DNA of 5,410 nucleotides, taken from contig USNA01000084.1 in NCBI GenBank assembly GCA_900555955.1, positions 1 through 5,410 on the forward strand. Direction: 5' to 3'. The stretch is from an uncultured Collinsella sp. (GTDB lineage: Bacteria > Actinomycetota > Coriobacteriia > Coriobacteriales > Coriobacteriaceae). This document shows, one piece after another, positions 1 to 5,410 of the stretch. Position numbers and translations under genes: made by a program. Numbering within the stretch: the stretch's first letter is position 1; every line of letters starts with the position of its first letter. The notes under the pieces are model-generated. The model was not told the DNA's origin, made no database searches, and worked only from the letters and a program-made list of their open reading frames with translations.

Positions 1-939
<939 letters not shown>

Positions 940-944
940 GCGGA

Positions 945-953
945 TCCTTTCTT
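945..953 (-). promoter_or_regulatory. Ribosome binding site of prfC
   Basis: On the minus strand this reads AAGAAAGGA, followed by a 5-nt spacer and the ATG at 939-937. It decides the start: the upstream in-frame ATG (957-955) lies partly inside this site and has no purine tract of its own at a suitable distance. Confidence 0.75.
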
Positions 954-960
954 GCATTGA

Positions 961-985
961 GTGCATTACGTCGATGTAACCGCAC
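961..985. promoter_or_regulatory. Imperfect dyad next to the predicted prfC promoter
   Basis: GTGC-A-TTAC, a 6-bp centre and GTAA-CC-GCAC form an interrupted inverted repeat with 8 paired positions and unequal bulges. It starts only 1-2 bp downstream of the putative prfC -10 element, so it would overlap the transcription start. It could be an operator or a leader hairpin, or it could be chance; no regulator is identified. Confidence 0.25.
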
Positions 986-986
986 T

Positions 987-992
987 ATTGTA
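987..992 (-). promoter_or_regulatory. Putative -10 element of the prfC promoter
   Basis: The minus strand reads TACAAT, about 48 nt upstream of the prfC start codon. The wider 8-mer CTACAATA recurs upstream of the ClC gene in this window, which supports both as promoters. No convincing -35 hexamer is seen at 16-18 bp. Confidence 0.45.
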
Positions 993-1083
993 GCCGCGAA
1001 ATTCCGTTTTAGAGCGCCTATCAGGACAAATTCATCAGTTGGGGCCTAGGGTAGCAGTCGATGGCGACACTCCGCAGCAGTTT

Positions 1084-1140
1084 GTCTCGATCTGTAACAT
1101 CTAGACGGTTTTTGAACCTCTACCTGTTACAGATTTAGAC
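1084..1140. repeat. Palindromic unit 1 (type I arms)
   Basis: The left arm GTCTCGATCTGTAACA (1084-1099) and right arm TGTTACAGATTTAGAC (1125-1140) pair at all but one position if a G-U wobble is allowed. Pairing extends outward through TTT at 1081-1083 and AAA at 1141-1143. The 25-bp loop contains a small GGTT/AACC stem (1107-1110 with 1115-1118). Confidence 0.9.
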
Positions 1141-1163
1141 AAACAGGTGGGCGTCCCAGAAAG

Positions 1164-1220
1164 ATCTTAATCTGTAACATCTAGCCACTCAAAACGGGTC
1201 AATCTGTTACAGATTGAGAT
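1164..1220. repeat. Palindromic unit 2 (type II arms)
   Basis: The left arm ATCTTAATCTGTAACA (1164-1179) and right arm TGTTACAGATTGAGAT (1205-1220) pair throughout, with one T-G pair (1168 with 1216) that would be a G-U wobble in plus-strand RNA. The loop is 25 bp and begins TCTAG, as in units 1 and 3. Confidence 0.9.
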
Positions 1221-1243
1221 ATAAGGATAGACGGGTGACCAAC

Positions 1244-1300
1244 GTCTCGATCTGTAACATCTAGCAGCCAAAATCTTCTCCAGTTGTTACAGATTTAGAC
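1244..1300. repeat. Palindromic unit 3 (type I arms)
   Basis: Both 16-bp arms (1244-1259 and 1285-1300) are identical to those of unit 1. The 25-bp loop matches unit 1 only in its first five bases, TCTAG, and is otherwise largely different. Confidence 0.9.
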
Positions 1301-1324
1301 AACCAGGTGGGGCCCGCCAGCAAA

Positions 1325-1381
1325 ATCTCAATCTGTAACAGGTAGCCGTCCAAATCGGTTCCAGATGTTACAGATTGAGAT
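1325..1381. repeat. Palindromic unit 4 (type II arms, perfect)
   Basis: ATCTCAATCTGTAACA (1325-1340) and TGTTACAGATTGAGAT (1366-1381) form a perfect 16-bp inverted repeat. The right arm is identical to that of unit 2. The loop is again 25 bp but begins GGTAG rather than TCTAG. Confidence 0.9.
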
Positions 1382-1413
1382 GAATGAACGAGCGGACAAT
1401 CCGTATTTACCTC

Positions 1414-1443
1414 TTGCGTAACTGTGCATAGTGTATATATACT
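1414..1443 (+). promoter_or_regulatory. Putative promoter of the GntR-ABC operon
   Basis: TTGCGT (1414-1419) and TATACT (1438-1443) are separated by 18 bp and resemble sigma-70-type -35 and -10 boxes. Transcription would begin near 1450, leaving a leader of about 40 nt before the GTG start. The AT-rich stretch offers other -10 registers, so the exact placement is uncertain. Confidence 0.55.
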
Positions 1444-1464
1444 GTGCTTACCGGTTATATACAC
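1431..1464. promoter_or_regulatory. Putative GntR/YtrA-type operator
   Basis: GTGTATATA (1431-1439) and TATATACAC (1456-1464) are a perfect 9-bp inverted repeat with a 16-bp spacer. The left arm overlaps the predicted -10 and the right arm covers the region just past the expected transcription start. The outer sequence AGTGTA...TACAC resembles the AGTGTA/TACACT half-sites described for B. subtilis YtrA, though the spacing is longer here. A second perfect palindrome, TACACGTGTA, lies at 1460-1469. Autoregulation by the downstream GntR protein is the natural inference. Confidence 0.6.
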
Positions 1465-1491
1465 GTGTAGCCAAACAGCTAAGGAGCCGCT

Positions 1492-1872
1492 GTGGACATC
1501 ATCCTATCCAATTCAAGCGATAAGCCCATCTACGGACAGATATCCTCGCAGGTCAAAGCTCAAATCCTTTCGGGCACACTCACTGCGGGAGCCAAACTCC
1601 CCAGCATCCGTGCGCTCGCGAGCGATCTTGGCGTGAGCGTCATCACCACCAAGCGCGCCTACGCCGACCTGGAGCAGCTTGGCTTTATCTGCACCGTGCA
1701 GGGCAAGGGCTGTTTTGTCGCCGAGGGCAACCAGGAGCTTTTGCGCGAAAACCAACTCTGCCATATCGAAGAGCTACTTGCGAAAGCGGCAAGCCAAGCC
1801 GAAGCCTTGGGCGTCACGCGCGACAAACTGCACGAGATGCTCGACCTTGTAGCCCCCGAAACCATGCAGTAG
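1492..1872 (+). CDS. GntR-family transcriptional regulator, YtrA subfamily
   Basis: This is a predicted cytoplasmic DNA-binding repressor of 126 residues. Residues about 11-77 form a GntR winged helix: PIYGQI near the start, then LPSIRALASDLGVS (36-49), the recognition-helix region TTKRAYADLEQLGF (52-65) and the wing QGKGCFV (70-76). Only about 50 helix-prone residues follow. That is too short for the effector domains of FadR, HutC or MocR proteins and matches the small YtrA type, whose tail mainly serves dimerisation. The start is a GTG at 1492, supported by AAGGAG 5 nt upstream (1481-1486). It is the first gene of an operon with an ABC ATPase and a permease, the usual YtrA/PmtR arrangement, and it probably represses its own promoter through the inverted repeat at 1431-1464. 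The inducer cannot be read from the sequence; cell-envelope-active peptides or antibiotics are known for relatives. Confidence 0.9.
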   Translation: MDIILSNSSDKPIYGQISSQVKAQILSGTLTAGAKLPSIRALASDLGVSVITTKRAYADLEQLGFICTVQGKGCFVAEGNQELLRENQLCHIEELLAKAASQAEALGVTRDKLHEMLDLVAPETMQ

Positions 1873-1895
1873 TCATCTGCAAGAAAGGCTATACC

Positions 1896-2777
1896 ATGCA
1901 AAACTTGCTTGAACTCAAAGGCATCTCACGCACTGTAAGCGACCGCTTTTCACTGCGTGATGTCACGCTTGCCGTGGAGCCTGGCCAGATCGTTGGCTTT
2001 GTTGGTGCCAACGGTGCTGGCAAAACAACGACGATTCGAGCCGTTCTCGGGCTTATAAAGCTCGACGCCGGCGAAGTGCGCCTGTTTGGGCAGCGCTGCG
2101 GCGCCGACGCGCCCGATGAGTTGCAACGCCACCTGCACTCCCGCGTCGGCCTTGTCCTGGACACGTGCCCCTTCCCTTCCACGCTCAAGGTTACCGAAGT
2201 TGAGGCACTCGTAAGCCCGGCATACCCCACCTGGAGCCACGACACCTTCGCTAGCCTCATCAACCGATTTGGCTTGGATCCCAAGGCAAAGGTCAAGGAC
2301 CTCTCCCGCGGCATGGGCATGAAACTGCAGCTTGCCTGTGCACTCAGCCACAATGCCAAGCTGCTCGTTTTGGACGAAGCCACCGCGGGCCTCGATCCCA
2401 TGGCACGCGAGGAACTGCTCGACGAGCTGCTTGCCTTTGTCGCCGACGGCCAGCGCAGCGTGCTGCTCTCGAGCCACATTACGTCCGACCTCGATCGCAC
2501 CGCCGACCGCGTCATCTGCATCGATAACGGCTCGATTGTGTTTGACCTGCCGCGCGAGGACATTACCGACCGCGCCGGCATCGCCCACTGCACCCAAGCG
2601 CAGGCCGCCGAGCTTATGGCTTGCGTCGAAGGCGCCCGTGCCGTCCACCACGCCTATAGCGTGGACGTGCTCGTGCCCAACCGTCGCGAAACGCTCGAGG
2701 CCTTCCCCGAGATTCCCTGCGATCGGGCAACCATTGACGACTATCTACGCCTCACGCTGAAAGGGGCTTCGAAATGA
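1896..2777 (+). CDS. ABC transporter ATP-binding protein (YtrB/CcmA-like)
   Basis: This 293-residue protein would be the nucleotide-binding subunit that drives an exporter at the inner face of the membrane. Visible motifs are Walker A GANGAGKTT (37-45), a Q-loop region reading LVLDTCPF (86-93), with D89 where many ABC proteins have Gln, the signature LSRGM (136-140), Walker B LLVLDE (156-161), the D-loop AGLDP (164-168) and the switch His in SSH (H194). About 95 residues follow, forming the C-terminal extension typical of ABC-2 exporter ATPases. All catalytic residues are present. AAGAAAGG lies 7 nt upstream of the ATG. The gene starts 23 bp after the regulator and its stop overlaps the permease start (ATGA), indicating translational coupling and a joint complex. 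The substrate is unknown; relatives export antimicrobial peptides, bacitracin-like drugs or toxic peptides. Confidence 0.94.
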   Translation: MQNLLELKGISRTVSDRFSLRDVTLAVEPGQIVGFVGANGAGKTTTIRAVLGLIKLDAGEVRLFGQRCGADAPDELQRHLHSRVGLVLDTCPFPSTLKVTEVEALVSPAYPTWSHDTFASLINRFGLDPKAKVKDLSRGMGMKLQLACALSHNAKLLVLDEATAGLDPMAREELLDELLAFVADGQRSVLLSSHITSDLDRTADRVICIDNGSIVFDLPREDITDRAGIAHCTQAQAAELMACVEGARAVHHAYSVDVLVPNRRETLEAFPEIPCDRATIDDYLRLTLKGASK

Positions 2778-3472
2778 AACGCGCCTTTATGTCCGAGACC
2801 GCCATCATGCGCTCGTTTCTCCCGAGCATCGCGGGCGTCGGCCTGTTTATATTCGTCGTATTGACCCTTGCCAACGCGACAGACGGCGATTCCGGCATGA
2901 GCGCCGGCGCCTGTGCGGTCAGCGCAATGTCGCCCATCATAATCATGAACTCGCTAGCTGGCTACGATAACCAAAACGGCTGGGAGCGTTATCGAGCAAC
3001 GCTGCCTCTCTCGCGTAAAGACATCATCTGCGCACGCTACCTGAGCATCATTGTCTTCTCGGTCGTCATGGCATGCGCGGCTACGCTTCTGAACATCCTC
3101 GCCCTTCCGCTCTTCGACCCCATGGGCATCCCTTCGACATGCCAGACGGTCTTTGAAATCGCAACCGCCTCGGCGGCATCGATGCTCATCTCCCTCATGA
3201 CGGTATTCTTGGCACAGCCGCTGTTCTTTCGCTTTGGGCACATGGAGGCGCTGCGCCTATCCCTTGGCTTGTTTGCCCTGTTTGGCTGCGGCACCATGGC
3301 CACGTTGAGCTCCTCCAACCCCATCAGCAACTGGCTCATGTCGATTGCCGGAGCAAATCCCGATCCTGCCGTTCTGGGCTGCCTGTGTGCAGGAATTGCC
3401 GTGCTGGCCCTCGCGCTATGCGCAATCAGCTGCACCGTCAGCACCAAGGTTTATCGAGTACGCGACCTGTAG
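2774..3472 (+). CDS. ABC-2 type transporter permease (ABC2_membrane_5-like)
   Basis: This 232-residue integral membrane protein is the likely partner of the preceding ATPase. About six hydrophobic segments can be seen, near residues 14-34, 45-60, 88-112, 130-150, 156-178 and 196-220. The cytoplasmic segment YDNQNGWERYRATLPLSRKD followed by IICARYL (about 64-90) is characteristic of the PF13346-type permeases found with YtrA/PmtR regulators, where a conserved LP-[LI]-S-R-K turn precedes the second helical block. AAGGGG lies about 7 nt upstream, inside the end of the ATPase gene, and the start overlaps the ATPase stop by 4 bp. With only one permease gene, the working transporter would be a homodimer of this protein with two ATPase copies, unless a second permease is encoded elsewhere. 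No second permease gene follows. Confidence 0.85.
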   Translation: MKRAFMSETAIMRSFLPSIAGVGLFIFVVLTLANATDGDSGMSAGACAVSAMSPIIIMNSLAGYDNQNGWERYRATLPLSRKDIICARYLSIIVFSVVMACAATLLNILALPLFDPMGIPSTCQTVFEIATASAASMLISLMTVFLAQPLFFRFGHMEALRLSLGLFALFGCGTMATLSSSNPISNWLMSIAGANPDPAVLGCLCAGIAVLALALCAISCTVSTKVYRVRDL

Positions 3473-3562
3473 CCACGCGAGTCTCAATCCGCGAAGGACG
3501 CGATCGCCGCCCCTCCCTGCAAATCCGTGGCAAACGGCATGTCCCCGGCGTACGCCACCGTA
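3473..3562. other. Short convergent intergenic region
   Basis: These 90 bp separate the 3' ends of the permease and ClC genes. They hold a perfect 10-bp palindrome GGCGTACGCC (3547-3556) and a weak CGCG/CGCG hairpin (3490-3502). Neither is followed by a T-run on either strand, so no intrinsic terminator can be called. Confidence 0.5.
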
Positions 3563-4867
3563 CTACTTGCGCAGCGGCTTGGGCAGTGGAATGCCGGCGG
3601 CGATAACGGCGGCGATGATCATGCAGACGATACCCTTGAGCGGGAAGCACATGAGCAGCAGGCCCACGACCATGACGGGCTGGCGCATGACGGCGCCCAT
3701 CGTCGATGCCGTGCAGACGGCGACGCAAAAGACCGGATCGGCGCCGGTGATGATGGCAAGGCCGTAGCCCAGGCTTACGCCCGAGAAGATAACCGGGAAG
3801 AAGTGGCCGCCGCGCCAACCAAGGTTGATGAGGGCGGGGGTCAGCATGGCCTTAACAAGACCGGTCGCGATAAGCACACCGGCGGGAATGGTCAGATAGG
3901 TTTCCATGAGCACATCGGCCTGGGTCTCGCCGGCAAACATGGTGTAGGGCAGGACCGTGCCGCAGATAGCGAGCGCCAGACCGGCTAGCATGGCCTTGAC
4001 GACAGGACGCTCCCCTATTGCATGAGACAGCGCCTCGCTCGCATGCTCGGAGACAAAGTACAGCCAACCGCATACGGTGCCAACCAACGCCAGCGGAATG
4101 AGCCAGACAAGTTCCAGATTGCCCACCTCGGCGGACTCGAACCTGGGCATGCCCATGCCGCCGCCCACAAGCTGGCCAAGCAGCAGGTAGGTGCCCAGGC
4201 CGCCGGCAATCGCGATGCCGTAAACCACGGTCTTTTGCGCCTTGGGCAGCTTGATGGTGATCTCGCCGGACACGGACTCATCATCGGCGTCTTCGCCCTG
4301 GCCGTCGGCGCTACCGGCAAGCGGCGCCACAAAGCCAAAGACGGGCGCGGTAAAGAGCGCCGTCAGGGCAGCCTGGGTGCCCAGCAGCGTAAGCTCCCTA
4401 AACTCGGCGCCAAAGTGACGCATGCGGTCGCCGACCCAGCTGCACAGACCCGCGATAACGCCGGTCAGGCCGGCCTCCGGTCCAATACTTCCGCCAAACA
4501 GCAGCGGCAGCAATGCCGCGAGCGAAAGCTTGCCCAGGTTGTCGTACGGGTAGCGCCCGTCTTGCTTAACCTTAGCCATCACCTGGTTGAGGTCATCGGT
4601 CTTGGCGCCCGTCATCTTTTCGAACAGACCGATTAACAGGCCGCCCAGCAGGCAGACAAAAAACGGGTACGGCAGAAAGCCAAACGGGCCGCTGGCAAGC
4701 TCGGGCGAAGCGACGCCCAGCGCGCTCGGAATCTCGGTCCATAGATAGTCGATACCATGCTCCATCGCAAAAAAGAACAGCCAGACCGCGGCACCTGCGA
4801 ACGCACCGGTCACGGCAACGCTAACTAAAAACAGCACGCGGTTTGTGGGTTTGGCAAGGTTATCCAT
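3563..4867 (-). CDS. ClC-family chloride channel / H+-Cl- exchanger-like protein
   Basis: This 434-residue polytopic membrane protein probably moves chloride or another small anion, by channel or proton exchange. Many hydrophobic helices run through it. Two ClC signatures are recognisable. GGSIGPEAG (125-133) aligns with the GGSxGREGP loop of E. coli ClC, keeping the gating glutamate (E131) but with Pro for Arg and Ala-Gly for Gly-Pro. GWRGGHFFP (350-358) corresponds to the GGxFxP loop. The N-terminal GSGIP chloride-binding motif is not evident, and no C-terminal CBS domains are present. An acidic linker (about 188-202, DGQGEDADDESVSGE) separates the two halves, which is consistent with the inverted-repeat fold of the family. 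GGGAGGA lies a few nt upstream of the ATG. The gene is transcribed apart from the LOG gene, with 125 bp between them. The family call is firm; anion selectivity and mechanism are not readable. Confidence 0.88.
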   Translation of the reverse strand: MDNLAKPTNRVLFLVSVAVTGAFAGAAVWLFFFAMEHGIDYLWTEIPSALGVASPELASGPFGFLPYPFFVCLLGGLLIGLFEKMTGAKTDDLNQVMAKVKQDGRYPYDNLGKLSLAALLPLLFGGSIGPEAGLTGVIAGLCSWVGDRMRHFGAEFRELTLLGTQAALTALFTAPVFGFVAPLAGSADGQGEDADDESVSGEITIKLPKAQKTVVYGIAIAGGLGTYLLLGQLVGGGMGMPRFESAEVGNLELVWLIPLALVGTVCGWLYFVSEHASEALSHAIGERPVVKAMLAGLALAICGTVLPYTMFAGETQADVLMETYLTIPAGVLIATGLVKAMLTPALINLGWRGGHFFPVIFSGVSLGYGLAIITGADPVFCVAVCTASTMGAVMRQPVMVVGLLLMCFPLKGIVCMIIAAVIAAGIPLPKPLRK

Positions 4868-4871
4868 CGGG

Positions 4872-4878
4872 TCCTCCC
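4872..4878 (-). promoter_or_regulatory. Ribosome binding site of the ClC gene
   Basis: The minus strand reads GGGAGGA, with a 4-nt gap to the ATG at 4867-4865. It supports that start. Confidence 0.7.
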
Positions 4879-4906
4879 GCGGTCAAAGTCGACATAGTTA
4901 CGTTTT

Positions 4907-4912
4907 ATTGTA
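4907..4912 (-). promoter_or_regulatory. Putative -10 element of the ClC gene promoter
   Basis: The minus strand reads TACAAT within CTACAATA, the same 8-mer found upstream of prfC, about 40 nt before the start codon. A TTGGCT lies upstream but 20 bp away, which is too far for a standard -35, so only the -10 is proposed. Confidence 0.45.
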
Positions 4913-4992
4913 GAGCGAGCGTTGCCCGAACGAGCCAACCATCTGCGCTGCAAACGGCACCATTGGGAGCCATAGTGGGGCAGGCTCAAGAC

Positions 4993-5410
4993 TTATCCGT
5001 TGATAATCGAGGCAATCTCGCGCAAATCGTCGGCAAAGTAGATGCCTTGCTGGCGCCTCGGGCTCGAAAGCCCCTTATCAATCATGTGTCCGAGCAGCGC
5101 CTTAAGGTCGTTGTAGTAACCGTCCAGGTTATACAGGATGCACGGAGCACTCAGGTGCCCCAACGACACAGCGGACATGACCTCGGCAATCTCCTCGAGC
5201 GTGCCCGTCCCACCGGGAAAGGCGATGAACGCATCGCCGAGCTCAATCATCTTGGCCTTGCGCTCCGCCATATCGCTCGTCACGATAAGGTCATCGATAC
5301 CGTCATGTTGAAACTCGGCCTCGATAAAAAAGCTCGGCTCCACACCCGTCACATGACCGCCAGCATCGAGTACGCTATCGGCGAGGCGACCCCACAGGCC
5401 ATGGACGATC
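4993..5410 (-). CDS. LOG-family protein (TIGR00730 Rossmann fold), C-terminal part, cut by right edge
   Basis: The 138 visible residues match the LOG family, often mislabelled lysine decarboxylase. Its studied members are phosphoribohydrolases that release the base from cytokinin or other nucleoside 5'-monophosphates. The visible order is a GLWGRLADSVLDAGG segment (the family's GLMGxxADxAxxxGG), GVEP, the ERK motif with the catalytic Arg codon at 5260-5262, and the phosphate-binding PGGTGTLEE at 5191-5217, whose final acidic pair supplies the catalytic Glu. A C-terminal helical region ends in SIING before the TAA at 4993-4995. The frame stays open to the window edge, so the GTG at 5352-5350 is internal: the conserved GLWG...GG motif lies upstream of it. 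Roughly the first quarter to third of a typical 180-200 residue protein is missing. The true bacterial substrate is unknown. Confidence 0.9.
   Translation of the reverse strand, partial: IVHGLWGRLADSVLDAGGHVTGVEPSFFIEAEFQHDGIDDLIVTSDMAERKAKMIELGDAFIAFPGGTGTLEEIAEVMSAVSLGHLSAPCILYNLDGYYNDLKALLGHMIDKGLSSPRRQQGIYFADDLREIASIING

Larger units (their letters stand above)
1081..1381. repeat. Array of four 57-bp palindromic units (eight alternating ATCTGTAACA cores)
   Basis: Four units start at 1084, 1164, 1244 and 1325, a period of 80, 80 and 81 bp. Each unit is a 16-bp left arm, exactly 25 bp of loop and a 16-bp right arm. The 10-bp core ATCTGTAACA starts at 1090, 1170, 1250 and 1331. Its reverse complement starts at 1125, 1205, 1285 and 1366. 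Linkers between units are 23, 23 and 24 bp. Units 1 and 3 share one arm type (GTCTCG.../...TTAGAC) and units 2 and 4 share another (ATCT.A.../...TGAGAT). The linkers after units 1 and 3 also resemble each other (AAACAGGTGGG and AACCAGGTGGG), so the array looks like two copies of a 137-138 bp two-hairpin module. It lies between two divergent genes and holds no credible reading frame. A BIME- or REP-like repeat, a multi-site operator and a structured RNA all remain possible; I do not recognise a named family. Confidence 0.9.

Noticed and set aside
1081..1381. CRISPR array
   Set aside because: The repeats alternate in orientation, the short 'spacers' (25-bp loops and 23-24 bp linkers) are related to each other between units, and no cas genes are present.
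1261..1464. 67-residue minus-strand open frame
   Set aside because: It runs through the palindrome array and the GntR promoter, has no ribosome binding site of note and resembles no known protein.
1889..2651. Long minus-strand frames opposite the ABC ATPase
   Set aside because: The plus strand encodes a complete ATPase with Walker A, signature, Walker B and switch His; the antisense frames are by-products of codon bias.
3541..3562. Intrinsic terminator at the GGCGTACGCC palindrome
   Set aside because: The palindrome has no proper loop and no T-run follows on either strand.
4022..4636. 204-residue plus-strand open frame opposite the ClC gene
   Set aside because: It is a shadow of the ClC coding sequence and shows no start signal or domain of its own.
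4868..4992. Fluoride (crcB) riboswitch upstream of the ClC gene
   Set aside because: Some ClC genes follow this riboswitch, but I could not find its conserved GAUG-containing core or pseudoknot pattern in the 125-bp region.
5350..5352. GTG as the start of the LOG-family gene
   Set aside because: The reading frame continues upstream through conserved family motifs (GLWG...ADxxxxAGG) to the window edge, so this GTG is internal.

Overview
The window looks like chromosomal DNA of a high-GC Gram-positive gut anaerobe, most likely a coriobacterium such as Collinsella. This is inference from the GC-rich codon use, the strong purine-rich ribosome binding sites and the gene types; no rRNA or other decisive marker is present.

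Layout: (1) 1-939, minus strand: the N-terminal 313 residues of peptide chain release factor 3 (prfC), running off the left edge. (2) 940-1491: a gene-free stretch between the divergent prfC and GntR genes. It is visibly less GC-rich than its neighbours and holds a regular array of four 57-bp palindromic units (1084-1381, period 80-81 bp), followed by a promoter and operator. (3) 1492-3472, plus strand: a compact three-gene operon encoding a short YtrA-type GntR repressor, an ABC ATPase and an ABC-2-type membrane protein. Its order resembles the ytr and pmt drug/peptide-response exporters of Firmicutes. (4) 3563-4867, minus strand: a ClC-family chloride channel or transporter, convergent with the operon. 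(5) 4993-5410, minus strand: the C-terminal part of a LOG-family (TIGR00730) nucleotide-processing protein, cut by the right edge.

The three-gene operon probably works as one unit. The GntR protein likely represses its own promoter at an inverted repeat that overlaps the -10 region, and an inducing compound would release the ATPase-permease pair. prfC, the ClC gene and the LOG gene are unrelated housekeeping or accessory functions.

The most unusual element is the palindrome array. Eight copies of a 10-bp core (ATCTGTAACA or its reverse complement) alternate in orientation. The 16-bp arms are nearly invariant, each unit has exactly 25 bp between its arms, and those 25-bp loops have diverged. 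It does not fit a CRISPR array, a terminator or a coding gene, and it is the best candidate here for something undescribed.
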